Assembly: GCF_001700435.1 (NCBI RefSeq)
Contig: NZ_LYPC01000028.1
Coordinates: forward strand, 557,267-621,266
Source of the DNA: Paenibacillus pectinilyticus
GTDB lineage: Bacteria; Bacillota; Bacilli; Paenibacillales; NBRC-103111
Reading direction: 5' to 3'
Length of the DNA: 64,000 bases
Shown: positions 25,346-34,170 of the stretch, piece by piece
Layout of the letters: every line of letters starts with the position of its first letter
Position numbering within the stretch: position 1 is the first letter of the stretch
Made by a program: the position numbers and the translations under genes
Notes under the pieces: generated by a model
What the model was told of the DNA's origin: nothing
Seen by the model: only the letters and a program-made list of their open reading frames with translations
The model's database searches: none

Positions 25346-26215
25346 ATGATGAATCCGAAATTGACGAACTATTTGAACGGTGTTTTCACACCATACGATG
25401 GGGTAAAAAGCGTTACTGAATTAAAGGCAGACCTGCACTCCGATTTGCAGGAGCGTTATCGTGAACTCAAATCCGAGGGCAAAGACGATGAAACCGCGTT
25501 TAGTATGACCATTGAGAGCATCGGCGACATCGAACAAACGATCTTGGAAGTCGCCAACCTCTCCCGCTCGCTGGAACGGCAAGTTGTGACCAACTTTAGC
25601 GCGAGCAACCTGGCTATGAGCGACTTTGCAGGTGTTAGAGCTCATAAAGGTCAATTCAATGCTAGCGCATTACGCGGTGCCGACTTTGCCGGCGCTGACT
25701 TGACTGGTAGTTCGTTTAAGAGCAGTGATTTACGTGAAGCCAATTTCGACGGCGCCAATCTGACGGACTGTACTTTAACAGCAACTGACCTTACGAATGT
25801 AAGCTTCCATGAGTCGATCCTGGTACGCACCAATTTCAGCGTTTCGGGTATGGAAGGAGCCAAATTCACAGGTGCCAAACTGTCCGATGTCACGATAAGT
25901 AAGATCGACCTTAGAAAGACAATTTTCGATGGTTGTATCTTTGACGGCGTGGACTTCGAATATTCCGACCTGAGCGGGGTGCGTTTTGACGGGCAAACCT
26001 TTATCGGCGTTAAGTTTGATAAATCAGCAGTAAACGACGTTTCATTTAGAGGCGCTGTACTCAAGAATGTATCTTTTCAAGCGTTCTTCTCATTGACGAA
26101 TAAGTATTACCGTGCTTTCAAAACCATCTGCTTTGACGGCGCAGTCATGGATAAACTGACCTATGCTTCGCTCAAAGGCATGGGAGCCGATTTGTCTAAA
26201 GTTACTATTCGATAA
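25346..26215 (+). CDS. HAAS-like domain fused to pentapeptide repeats
   Basis: 289 aa. Residues 1-75 look like the HAAS/DUF1700-type N-terminal domain usually encoded after PadR genes (LTNYLNGVF, ELKADLHSDLQERYRELKSEGKDDETAFSMTIESIGD). Instead of membrane helices, residues about 85-280 form a right-handed beta helix of A(D/N)LxX pentapeptides such as ADFAGADLTGSSFKSSDLRE. No signal peptide. Pentapeptide proteins of the Qnr/MfpA type protect gyrase, but this one could equally act in PadR signalling. GGGAGA lies before the ATG, 13 nt after padR. Confidence 0.85.
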   Translation: MMNPKLTNYLNGVFTPYDGVKSVTELKADLHSDLQERYRELKSEGKDDETAFSMTIESIGDIEQTILEVANLSRSLERQVVTNFSASNLAMSDFAGVRAHKGQFNASALRGADFAGADLTGSSFKSSDLREANFDGANLTDCTLTATDLTNVSFHESILVRTNFSVSGMEGAKFTGAKLSDVTISKIDLRKTIFDGCIFDGVDFEYSDLSGVRFDGQTFIGVKFDKSAVNDVSFRGAVLKNVSFQAFFSLTNKYYRAFKTICFDGAVMDKLTYASLKGMGADLSKVTIR

Positions 26216-26270
26216 GTGTATGCTTGCGAAGCCAGTTTTTCTGGCGATAAAACTTTTAGGAGGGGAAGTT

Positions 26271-27032
26271 ATGCCGAATCATTCGATTAAAGTCACTGGC
26301 CTGCAAAAGTCCTACAAGGACCATCAAGTCCTAAAAGGCGTTGATTTCGAGGTGGAAAAGGGCAGTATTTTCGCCCTGCTTGGCTCTAACGGGGCGGGCA
26401 AAACAACAGTTGTCAGAATCCTCTCCACGCTACTTCAACCAGACAACGGAACGGCCACCGTAAACGGATTCGATGTTGTGTCAAAGCCTGATCATGTGCG
26501 GCAGGCGATCAGCCTGACTGGGCAATTTGCAGCCGTTGACGAAATTTTGACCGGACGAGAAAATCTGATCATGATTGCCAAGCTGCGTTACCTCAAAAAT
26601 CCGCATCAGGTCGCGGACGACTTGCTTAAACGTTTCGGGCTGACAGACGCCGCGACCCGCAGAGTGTCTACGTACTCAGGCGGCATGCGCCGCAGGCTCG
26701 ACATCGCCTTGAGCATCGTGGGGAAACCACAGATCATCTTCCTCGACGAGCCGACTACTGGGCTTGACCCCGAGGCACGCATTGAGGTTTGGAAGATTGT
26801 TAAAGAGCTTGCCGAAGGCGGCACGACGGTACTCCTAACCACGCAGTATTTGGAAGAAGCTGAACAGCTTGCTGACCGAATCGCCATTCTGCATGAGGGT
26901 AAGATTATCGCCAGCGGCACGCTCTCGGATCTCAAAAAGCTGTTCCCCTCCGCCAAGGTGGAATATATTGAAAAACAGCCGACATTAGAGGAAGTTTTCC
27001 TCGCCATCGTTGGCAAAAAGGAGGCCAAGTAA
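26271..27032 (+). CDS. ABC exporter ATPase, DrrA-like
   Basis: ATP-binding subunit, 253 aa: Walker A LLGSNGAGKTT, signature YSGGMRRRLD, Walker B IIFLDEPTTGLD, then the drug-family motif LTTQYLEEAEQLADRIAIL. It powers the permease encoded immediately downstream. AGGAGGGG precedes the ATG at 26271; the longer frame from 26163 overlaps the pentapeptide gene and is not used. The C-terminus (EYIEKQPTLEEVFLAIVGKKEAK) matches daunorubicin-type exporters. Confidence 0.93.
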   Translation: MPNHSIKVTGLQKSYKDHQVLKGVDFEVEKGSIFALLGSNGAGKTTVVRILSTLLQPDNGTATVNGFDVVSKPDHVRQAISLTGQFAAVDEILTGRENLIMIAKLRYLKNPHQVADDLLKRFGLTDAATRRVSTYSGGMRRRLDIALSIVGKPQIIFLDEPTTGLDPEARIEVWKIVKELAEGGTTVLLTTQYLEEAEQLADRIAILHEGKIIASGTLSDLKKLFPSAKVEYIEKQPTLEEVFLAIVGKKEAK

Positions 27033-27800
27033 ATGGAGACAGTAAAGAAACATTTCTTCATTGATCTGAGCGTAATGCTGGGGCGTTCCATGCGCCATAT
27101 TTTCCGCAGCATGGACACCATCATCTCAGTCACCATCATGCCGATCGCGATGATGCTGCTATTCGTCTATGTGTTCGGCGGTGCCATTCAAACCGGAACG
27201 GATAACTATGTGAATTACTTGCTGCCTGGTATCCTCCTAATTGCGATTGCGAGCGGTATAGCTTACACGTCTTTCCGACTATTTACTGATGTGCAGCGCG
27301 GCATCTTCGAGCGGTTTCACTCCATGCCGATTTCACGTTCCACCTTACTATGGGGGCATGTGCTTACCTCACTGGTATCTAACGCCATATCGCTTGTCGT
27401 CATCATTCTTGTAGCGTTAATTATGGGATTTCGTTCCTCCGCGGGGATATTGCCCTGGCTTGCAGTAGTCGGCATACTCGCTCTGTTTACCTTAGCGCTA
27501 ACTTGGGTGGCGGCGATTGCCGGACTATCCGCAAAATCAGTGGATGGTGCAAGTGCCTTTTCCTACCCGATTATCTTCCTCCCGTTCATTAGTTCGGCGT
27601 TTGTGCCTACAACGTCAATGCCGAAGGTCGTTCGAGCATTTGCTGAGAACCAGCCTGTGACCTCAATTGTTGAAGCTATCCGTGCGCTACTATCAGGCCA
27701 ACCGGTGGGCAATGATATATGGGTCGCTCTTGCATGGTGCGTAGGGATTTTGATCGTAGCCTACTTCTTTGCAATGCGGGTGTACAAAAAGCGAGTGTGA
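27033..27800 (+). CDS. ABC-2 type exporter permease, DrrB-like
   Basis: Membrane subunit, 255 aa, about six helices. Starts directly after the ATPase stop. The segment YLLPGILLIAIASGIAYTSFRLFTDVQRGIFERFHSMPISRSTLLWGHV is typical of DrrB/ABC-2 drug or polyketide exporters. The complex probably removes a hydrophobic compound; the substrate is not shown. Confidence 0.92.
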   Translation: METVKKHFFIDLSVMLGRSMRHIFRSMDTIISVTIMPIAMMLLFVYVFGGAIQTGTDNYVNYLLPGILLIAIASGIAYTSFRLFTDVQRGIFERFHSMPISRSTLLWGHVLTSLVSNAISLVVIILVALIMGFRSSAGILPWLAVVGILALFTLALTWVAAIAGLSAKSVDGASAFSYPIIFLPFISSAFVPTTSMPKVVRAFAENQPVTSIVEAIRALLSGQPVGNDIWVALAWCVGILIVAYFFAMRVYKKRV

Positions 27801-27852
27801 AAAAGATTTTATAGAGGCATATTCCGAATGTGCCAACATATCAACTCAGCTG

Positions 27853-27875
27853 AAGCACCCGAGTGGTGCTTTTTA
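27853..27875 (+). terminator. Terminator of the PadR-ABC operon
   Basis: AAGCACC (27853-27859) and GGTGCTT (27865-27871) stem, 5-nt loop, followed by TTTT. Confidence 0.85.
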
Positions 27876-28017
27876 TTATGTCTACCGATTTAAGCTGTTT
27901 TTTTCTGGGATGGAACCTTGAAGGTTTGGGTATGTTATGAACTAGCTGTTAATCACCCGGCTGTGCGAGCTTTGGCTCCAGTGGATGTCGGGCTAAATTT
28001 AGGGGGTTCTTTTACAT

Positions 28018-28662
28018 ATGGCTGTCTCTCTACAAGCAGAAGTCCGCAAAGAAGCAACAAAATCAGAAATTAAGCAAATGCGTTCCAACGGAAAAATTCC
28101 CGCTGTCGTGTATGGCAAGAAAACGGGTACTACAGTTCTAAGCATCGATTTGAAAGAATTGCAGTCCGTTCTTCGGCAAAATCCTCATGCCATTATTGAT
28201 TTGACTATCGACGGCAGCTCAAAAAGTCAGCCGGTCATGATTAATGAAATTCAGCGCAATCCGCTAAACCGCCAGTTGACCCACATCGACTTTCATCAAA
28301 TTAATATGGATGAGCCGATCAAAACGGTGGTTTCGCTAGAATTTATCGGTGATGCTGTGGGTGTGCAGGAAGGCGGAATTCTTCAAATTCAGATGCACAA
28401 CATCGAGATTCGCTGCATGCCGAGCCAAGTTCCGACTTCCATTCAAGTGGAAGTATCTAGCTTGGGGTTAGGTGACAACTTGCATGTCAGTCAAATTGTA
28501 GTGCCCGCCGGGATTGAAATGAAATCCGACCCGAATGATATCGTCGTGACCATTCTGGTGCCTCAGAAGGAAACGGAAACACCTGTGGCTGCGAACCATG
28601 AGGAGCGCGTGGGTGAAGCGGAGACGTCCAGTGAGGCTGCAACAGCAGGTCAGCCGAGCTGA
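28018..28662 (+). CDS. ctc: 50S ribosomal protein L25 / general stress protein Ctc
   Basis: 214 aa. The N-terminal L25 fold (about 1-95; RSNGKIPAVVYGKKTG and MINEIQRNPLNRQLTHIDFHQI) binds 5S rRNA, and the C-terminal CTC/TL5 beta domain (about 96-185) is followed by an acidic tail. AGGGGG lies 11 nt before the ATG. Elsewhere in Bacilli ctc precedes pth/spoVC; here neither pth nor mfd is adjacent, so this may be a relocated gene or a paralogue. I searched for a sigma-B promoter and saw none with correct spacing. Confidence 0.92.
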   Translation: MAVSLQAEVRKEATKSEIKQMRSNGKIPAVVYGKKTGTTVLSIDLKELQSVLRQNPHAIIDLTIDGSSKSQPVMINEIQRNPLNRQLTHIDFHQINMDEPIKTVVSLEFIGDAVGVQEGGILQIQMHNIEIRCMPSQVPTSIQVEVSSLGLGDNLHVSQIVVPAGIEMKSDPNDIVVTILVPQKETETPVAANHEERVGEAETSSEAATAGQPS

Positions 28663-28684
28663 GGCAAGTTAACTATTATGCAAG

Positions 28685-28717
28685 GAAGCCCTACGCCAAT
28701 GCGTGAGGGCTTCTTTT
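28685..28717 (+). terminator. Terminator of ctc
   Basis: GAAGCCCT...GCGTGAGGGCTTC hairpin (28685-28713) followed by TTTTGTT. Confidence 0.85.
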
Positions 28718-28749
28718 GTTATGCGTGAATACCGTTACTTGAATGAACA

Positions 28750-28782
28750 CAGGGAGCAGTTGCCACGGCAATCTGCTCCCTG
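28750..28782. repeat. Strong inverted repeat after ctc
   Basis: CAGGGAGCAG (28750-28759) and CTGCTCCCTG (28773-28782) enclose a second TTGCC/GGCAA stem. There is no T run. It may be an insulating hairpin or an old repeat. From here to 28960 I see no gene. Confidence 0.55.
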
Positions 28783-28960
28783 CTTATTGTGCTATCGTTA
28801 GCGTAATCGACCTGAGGCAGTAAAATGCCTTTGCCTGTGAGGTTTTAACAAGAAACCTTATTTCATAAAACAAAAAGTCGCGATATACGCGGCAATGTTA
28901 CAGCTGAATATCTATTAAAAGTCTTAGAAATGTTGGATATTTATGCCACTTTCTCGTATT

Positions 28961-29356
28961 TTAAAAGTTATATTGATTCTCACTCACTTTTTCCATCCAT
29001 TCGACGGTCTTTCCGTCAAGCCGTTCTTGAATGGCTGTATGCGTCATTGCTGTGGTAGGCGAAGCGCCATGCCAATGTTTCTCTCCGGGCGGAAACCAAA
29101 CAACGTCACCAGGACTAATTTCCTCGATTTGACCTCCCCATCGTTGAACTCGCCCTTTGCCAGCCGTTACGATTAGCGTTTGCCCGAGTGGATGCGTGTG
29201 CCAAGCTGTCCGTGCACCTGGTTCGAACGTAACGCTGGCTCCAACTACGCGTGCAGGCTCCGCTGCTTCAAACAGTGGATCGATGCGAACCGTGCCTGTA
29301 AAATAATCCGATGGTCCTTTTCCTGAAGGTTGTGACCCGACTCTTCTAATTTCCAT
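28961..29356 (-). CDS. Cupin-domain protein
   Basis: Single-domain cupin, 131 aa, with both metal motifs: TAWHTHPLGQTLIVTAGKG and ISPGDVVWFPPGEKHWHG. Close to the group that includes decarboxylase-like and quercetin-dioxygenase-like cupins. Its GGAGG lies within the 3' end of the Bcr-type gene, and the coding regions overlap by 11 nt. It is last in the adh-MFS-cupin operon, probably under the divergent TetR. Reaction unknown. Confidence 0.88.
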   Translation of the reverse strand: MEIRRVGSQPSGKGPSDYFTGTVRIDPLFEAAEPARVVGASVTFEPGARTAWHTHPLGQTLIVTAGKGRVQRWGGQIEEISPGDVVWFPPGEKHWHGASPTTAMTHTAIQERLDGKTVEWMEKVSENQYNF

Positions 29357-30605
29357 TTTCTAAATCCCTCCGTAGGTTAGGTATTTGTTCTAGCTTTTTT
29401 AATTCATCGCTTTGAGTCTCTACCTTCCTAATGAGGACGATATAGGAAACGACGGCTAATAAACTGGTTGTAATCATAATGATTCCGAATGGGATGGCTG
29501 AATGCTCTCCCGCGATTCCCACAAGTGGGGATGTAAGTGCGCCTAACGCATATTTAAAGGTACCTAGCACAGCTGACGCGCTTCCCGCAACCTTTCCATG
29601 CGATTGCATCGCTAAGGTGAATGAAACCGGTCCTATGATACCAATGGATACAGCAAATAAGAAGGTTGATACAAATATCGCAGGTAAAGACCCCTTAGAG
29701 AGTACTGTGATAAGGATAGCGGAACTCGAAATGAAGGATAGCCATAATCCAATCCGAAATATACTGCCTTCTGTTAGCCTACCTGCCACACGTTTGACAA
29801 CTTGCGATCCAATCATAATAGCAAGACCATTCATGGCAAACAGGATGGAGAACATTTGCGGTGATAACTCGAAAATGTTCTGATAGATAAACGGAGTACC
29901 AGCAACAAAGGCAAATACACCGGCGAACAAAATACCATTTACTAGGGCATATCCCATAAATATTCGATCCCGAAACAGACGATTGTAATTTTTCATAAAT
30001 GTTCTGAAATTGCCTGTGACCCGATTTTTTACAGGTAAGCTTTCTTCTAATCCCCATGTTGTTATCCCCGTTAATAGTATTCCTAATAACCCCAGAAAAA
30101 CAAACACACCAACCCAGGAACTGAATGAAGTGACTGCACTTCCGGCATTTGGGGAAACTAATGGGGCGACATTACTGATCATCGTAAGCAGAGAGATAAA
30201 CTTCGTCAATTCGACTCCGCTATATGTGTCACGAGCAACTGCACCTGAAATCACAATGCCTGCTGACGCGGCAACCCCTTGGATAAATCGTAAAAGGATA
30301 AAGGATTCAATATTGGGTACAAAAGCACAAGCGATTGATGAAACGATATAAAGAAGCATGGCGATCAGTAATGGTGTCCTTCTTCCATATTTATCGCTTA
30401 AAGGCCCCATTACCATCTGCCCTAAGCCTAATCCTAATAAGCTGGCAGTTAAACTCGCTTGGATCATAGATGCATTGCTTTTGAATTCAACCATAATCTG
30501 AGGAAGCGATGCAAGATACATATCGACCGTAAATGGCCCCAATGCGGAAAACGCAGCTAGAATTAGGGCTAATCGAAGAGATTGCTTTTTAAGTTTATCG
30601 TTCAT
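29346..30605 (-). CDS. Bcr/CflA-type multidrug efflux MFS
   Basis: Twelve-helix drug/proton antiporter, 419 aa. Bcr/CflA features: LGPFTVDMYLASLPQI in helix 1, GQMVMGPLSDKYGRRTPLL in loop 2-3, and RFIQGVAASAGIVISGAVARD in helix 4-5. The longer frame overlaps adh; I use the ATG at 30605, 4 nt after the adh stop, without an independent ribosome site, so translation is probably coupled. The operon context links efflux with a reductase and a cupin. Confidence 0.9.
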   Translation of the reverse strand: MNDKLKKQSLRLALILAAFSALGPFTVDMYLASLPQIMVEFKSNASMIQASLTASLLGLGLGQMVMGPLSDKYGRRTPLLIAMLLYIVSSIACAFVPNIESFILLRFIQGVAASAGIVISGAVARDTYSGVELTKFISLLTMISNVAPLVSPNAGSAVTSFSSWVGVFVFLGLLGILLTGITTWGLEESLPVKNRVTGNFRTFMKNYNRLFRDRIFMGYALVNGILFAGVFAFVAGTPFIYQNIFELSPQMFSILFAMNGLAIMIGSQVVKRVAGRLTEGSIFRIGLWLSFISSSAILITVLSKGSLPAIFVSTFLFAVSIGIIGPVSFTLAMQSHGKVAGSASAVLGTFKYALGALTSPLVGIAGEHSAIPFGIIMITTSLLAVVSYIVLIRKVETQSDELKKLEQIPNLRRDLENGN

Positions 30606-30609
30606 GCGT

Positions 30610-31650
30610 CTATAAAGTGGATATGTCGATAACGAATCGGTAACGCACATCACTCCGCAGAACTCGCTCATACGCTTCGTCAACTTGATCGGCACGAATG
30701 ATCTCTATTTGAGGCTTAATACCATGCACTGCAGCAAAATCAAGCATCTCCTGCGTTTCCAGAAGTCCGCCAACTAAGGAACCCGCTATACTACGGCGGC
30801 TCATGATTAGCGAGAAAACGTTGTATTGACTTGGTTCCGCCGGTGCGCCGACATTAATAAGTGTACCGTCTACGCGAAGCAGTGATAAGTACACATCGAC
30901 GTCAATTGGCGCTGATACGGTGTTTAGAATCAGGTCGAATCGACCTGCTAGCATGTTAAAAGTTTCAGTGTTAATTGTTGAAAAATAATGATCTGCGCCA
31001 AAGCTGAGCGCTTCATTCTCCTTATCTTTTCCCCGGCTCAAGACTGAAACTTCCGCACCCATCGCATGCGCAAACTGAATCGCAATGTGACCAAGACCCC
31101 CCATCCCTAGGATAGCTACCTTTTTTCCTGGACCTGCTTTCCAGCGTTTTAAAGGGGAATACGTCGTAATGCCGGCACATAATAGCGGACTGGCTACATC
31201 TAACTCCATACGATCGGGAATATGCACAACGAATCTTTCTGTAACGACAATGTTTTGGCCGTAACCACCATAGGTTGGATTTCCGTCATAGTCCAAGGAG
31301 TTGTAAGTGGCTACATTACCTTTTGAACAATGCTGCTCTTCTCCTCGAAGGCAGTACTCGCACTCTCCGCATGAGTCCACATAGCAGCCTACGCCAACGC
31401 GGTCACCTACAGCAAATTTTGTTACCTTCTGCCCTACTGCCTTTACAATCCCGGAAATTTCATGACCAGGCACCATTGGAAAAATCCCACCTGCCCAGTC
31501 CCCGTGTGCACTATGAATATCGGAATGGCAAATGCCGCTAAACTTAATATCGATCGACACGTCATCCGGTCGTAATTGTCGTCTTTCAATCATTGTCTTT
31601 TCAAAAGGCGCTTTGGACGCTGAAACACTTAGAACGTGAGTTTTGCACAT
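30610..31650 (-). CDS. Zinc-dependent alcohol dehydrogenase (YahK/cinnamyl type)
   Basis: Medium-chain dehydrogenase, 346 aa. Catalytic zinc ligands Cys41 and His63 with Glu64; structural zinc cysteines 94, 97, 100 and 108; Rossmann motif GMGGLG near 180. The fold and GICHSDIHSAHGDW are typical of NADP-dependent aldehyde reductases such as YahK. AAAGGAG is 9 nt before the ATG. First in the operon with an efflux pump and cupin, suggesting aldehyde or drug detoxification controlled by TetR. Confidence 0.92.
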   Translation of the reverse strand: MCKTHVLSVSASKAPFEKTMIERRQLRPDDVSIDIKFSGICHSDIHSAHGDWAGGIFPMVPGHEISGIVKAVGQKVTKFAVGDRVGVGCYVDSCGECEYCLRGEEQHCSKGNVATYNSLDYDGNPTYGGYGQNIVVTERFVVHIPDRMELDVASPLLCAGITTYSPLKRWKAGPGKKVAILGMGGLGHIAIQFAHAMGAEVSVLSRGKDKENEALSFGADHYFSTINTETFNMLAGRFDLILNTVSAPIDVDVYLSLLRVDGTLINVGAPAEPSQYNVFSLIMSRRSIAGSLVGGLLETQEMLDFAAVHGIKPQIEIIRADQVDEAYERVLRSDVRYRFVIDISTL

Positions 31651-31689
31651 AGGCGTTGTCTCCTTTTCAATAAATCAAAATATGATGTT

Positions 31690-31709
31690 TAATCAAATCG
31701 ATTTGATTA
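31690..31709. promoter_or_regulatory. Perfect 20-bp palindrome, probable TetR operator
   Basis: TAATCAAATC (31690-31699) is followed directly by its reverse complement. It lies between divergent adh and tetR and overlaps the -35 (TTGATT, 31703-31708) of the tetR promoter. Confidence 0.7.
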
Positions 31710-31731
31710 GCCAACTAGTGTCTATTATTAT
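31703..31731 (+). promoter_or_regulatory. Promoter of tetR
   Basis: TTGATT (31703-31708), 17-nt spacer, TATTAT (31726-31731). The operator palindrome covers its -35, so the regulator probably represses itself. Confidence 0.6.
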
Positions 31732-31768
31732 ATAATTAAGTAAGTAAATTCAATGGTTAAAAAACCGT

Positions 31769-31792
31769 GATCTGTTGAGATATCAACAGATC
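31769..31792. promoter_or_regulatory. Second inverted repeat in the tetR 5' leader
   Basis: GATCTGTTGA (31769-31778) and TCAACAGATC (31783-31792) are perfect 10-bp arms around GATA. It differs in sequence from the operator above and would form a hairpin in the tetR mRNA. Confidence 0.5.
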
Positions 31793-31835
31793 GGCTGAAG
31801 TTGTTAAGTATTTTAGAAAGTTTGGTGAGTATACC

Positions 31836-32384
31836 ATGGCTAAAGTGGACCGAAGAATTCTTAAAACACAGGAATCATTGAAAAATGCGGTTATTGAACT
31901 GATGACTGAAAAAAATTTCGATGATATCACCATTCAGGATATTGCAGACCGGGCAAACCTAAATCGTGGAACCATTTATCTTCATTATCAAGACAAATTT
32001 GATTTATTGGACAAACTGATAGAAACTCACCTTAATGAATTAGGAGAAATGGATGAATGGGCCTGTAAGATGGATTGGAACGAGGCTCTTGTCCCTTATT
32101 TTGAATATTTCGAGAAAAACTATTTATTTTTTTCGACGATGTTAGCCAGTACAGGGGTCCCGTCAGCATTTAGAACTCGACTTCTTGCTTCTTTTATCGA
32201 AGGATTCAAAGGTGAGATTGACAGAGAAAGCGGGAGAAATACAGATTTAATTGACGATGTCATGCTGCAATTTGCGGGTACTGCTTATGTAGGTGTAATT
32301 GAATGGTGGATCAGAAACGGGATGCCCTTTCCACCTAAAGTAATGGCTAAACAAGTTGGCACCTTGTTAGAACGAAGCCTGTAG
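31836..32384 (+). CDS. TetR-family repressor
   Basis: 182 aa. N-terminal HTH (about 10-55: FDDITIQDIADRANLNRGTIYLHYQDK), C-terminal ligand/dimer domain with FFSTMLASTGVPSAFRTRLLASFIEGF, as in TetR/AcrR regulators whose C-terminal domain resembles PF14278. Divergent from adh-MFS-cupin, which it likely represses. Inducer unknown. Confidence 0.92.
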   Translation: MAKVDRRILKTQESLKNAVIELMTEKNFDDITIQDIADRANLNRGTIYLHYQDKFDLLDKLIETHLNELGEMDEWACKMDWNEALVPYFEYFEKNYLFFSTMLASTGVPSAFRTRLLASFIEGFKGEIDRESGRNTDLIDDVMLQFAGTAYVGVIEWWIRNGMPFPPKVMAKQVGTLLERSL

Positions 32385-32467
32385 TCGATTTATACTTATC
32401 AAAAGCATTCAGCTAAATTGACTCTTTTCAATTTTTGAAAATTTACCATCTGGGCTTTAATTATAAG

Positions 32468-32495
32468 CAAAGGGCTGCCACGCGGCAGCCCCTTC
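32468..32495. terminator. Hairpin between converging tetR and hydrolase genes
   Basis: GGGCTGCC (32472-32479) and GGCAGCCC (32484-32491), 4-nt loop. Flanking T richness is modest on both strands. Confidence 0.55.
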
Positions 32496-32537
32496 TGATA
32501 TTAAGCTATAGTTATCCGTCGTAACCACAGCTCGATT

Positions 32538-33338
32538 TTAGTTATTTTTCAAAAATGATACTACTATTTCATTAAATTCATTAGGACTATCAATGTTTGG
32601 AAAATGTGCTGATTTTTTTAACGTTAAGTGTGTTGCATTTGGAATATTTGTTACTAAGATATTTGCTGTATGTATAAAATCGGGGTGGTCTAATTCCCCA
32701 GAAACGACTAAAGTAGGTACCTTGACTTCAGCTAAGCGTTCACTCGGATGAGGCTCCAGCCATGTTGGTTTGATCGGATTCGCGCTTTTACTAAAGATAT
32801 CTCGATAAATCTCTTTTAACCATTCCCTAGTTAATTGCACTCGCCCTATCTTTTGATTTGGGCCATCTAAAAATAAATGGAGATTGATGTCTAAAGCCTT
32901 CTCAATATTTCCAGAACTCAATTCTTCATAGAGATTGTTCAACAGTAGCTGCCTGTCCTCTGATGTTGGTGTGAATCCCCCTGGGCAAGCGAGAATAAGT
33001 CCTTTCACCATATCTGGGTATGCCAATGCGAATTCTACACTAGCATAACAACCAAATGAAACACCTACACAATACGCACATTGGATGTCTAACTTTTGAA
33101 GCAAAGCATGGATGTCATCATAAAGAGCAAAAGGCAAACCAGGGTCAATTGTTTTTCCAAGTCCCCTTATATCAAAACGGATGACTTGGAAATTTAATTT
33201 GGACAGAGCATTCATTTGCGGTTCCCACATACGACTATCTAATGGAACACCATGAAGAAGGATGAGTGGTTCTCCTTCACCGGCAACTTCATAGTAAATT
33301 TCTGCATTATTAATATTTATAAATCCTTTCTTGTTCAC
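32538..33338 (-). CDS. Alpha/beta-hydrolase
   Basis: Serine hydrolase, 266 aa. HGVPLDSRMW oxyanion loop, GVSFGC nucleophile elbow, a late Asp in VVSGELDHPDF and the catalytic His in KKSAHFPNIDSP. The longer frame starts at 33491 but overlaps the next gene; AGGAGG lies 9 nt before a GTG at 33338, which I take as the start. Substrate unknown; resembles 3-oxoadipate enol-lactonase-like hydrolases only in general. Confidence 0.88.
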   Translation of the reverse strand: MNKKGFININNAEIYYEVAGEGEPLILLHGVPLDSRMWEPQMNALSKLNFQVIRFDIRGLGKTIDPGLPFALYDDIHALLQKLDIQCAYCVGVSFGCYASVEFALAYPDMVKGLILACPGGFTPTSEDRQLLLNNLYEELSSGNIEKALDINLHLFLDGPNQKIGRVQLTREWLKEIYRDIFSKSANPIKPTWLEPHPSERLAEVKVPTLVVSGELDHPDFIHTANILVTNIPNATHLTLKKSAHFPNIDSPNEFNEIVVSFLKNN

Positions 33339-33471
33339 CGTGTTCAGCCTCCTAAAGAAATTTAGTTCAAATTTCTGAATATTACAATCGCTGATGTAAA
33401 ATAATGCTCTCGGATGAAGGTCATCAGTTTGCCCATATAGTTGAATAAGTGCTAAAGAAACATGACTCATA

Positions 33472-33717
33472 TTAAACTTTAGATATGACAATTGAAATTA
33501 CAATCCCAGTAATTGAAATCCATACGAAATAAGACTTGTAAATCTTAGAAATAATCGAATCCTGCTTTACCAAGTCACTCTTGTGGTTTTGTTGCATTTG
33601 TAAATCAAGATTTCCTGTAGCGTTAGAGGCTCCCATTGAACCTAATCCTTTAAAAAGTAAAGTTACTACTAATACAATTAAAGAACCCATAAACAGATAA
33701 TCAGATATTTGTTGCAT
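33472..33717 (-). CDS. Small two-helix membrane protein
   Basis: Not recognised. 81 aa: helix near 7-25, a polar Gln/Asn-rich loop, and helix near 62-80. AAAGGAG precedes the ATG. Upstream of, and on the same strand as, the hydrolase, with about 130 nt between. Confidence 0.6.
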   Translation of the reverse strand: MQQISDYLFMGSLIVLVVTLLFKGLGSMGASNATGNLDLQMQQNHKSDLVKQDSIISKIYKSYFVWISITGIVISIVISKV

Positions 33718-34170
33718 TAAAATTCTACTCCTTTGTATGGCAGAATTTGTGACTTACAATAATATAATAAAATAGATTATTCTAGGATCTTGTCGATTTT
33801 TGCCATTTTTCATCAATAATTCACCAACGTTCAATATTCATTCACAATTCATATGTGTTTTAATATTAATAAACGAAAGTTTTGTTAATCTCCCATCTGT
33901 TCAACACTAGTTGTGGTTACCGCCACGCTCTACTGCCCGTTTAGGTGAAACAAGACCATCGATCATCGGTAGCCTTGTTTTAGTCCTTTATTTAGCTATC
34001 GTTGTGCATTAACGTAACAAACCGAGGCACCGATTACCGATCCAGCTATCAACTTACTTCAGAGTCTAAACCCATCCATTCGTCAAATCGCCCATTTACA
34101 ACGGCTGCCTAATTGTGTTACTCTTGTTTCTATAGTTTTCGAAATACATTCAAAAAGGCGGTGAGAACCC
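33718..34170. other. Intergenic region without a recognised gene
   Basis: AT-rich near the small membrane gene. An inverted repeat AAACAAG (33948-33954) / CTTGTTT (33974-33980) followed by T-rich sequence looks like a terminator but serves no gene I can see, so a small RNA or a decayed gene is possible. Confidence 0.4.

Noticed and set aside
27876..28017. Sigma-B promoter for ctc
   Set aside because: GGGTAT is present at 27928-27933 but there is no GTTT-type -35 at 12-15 nt.
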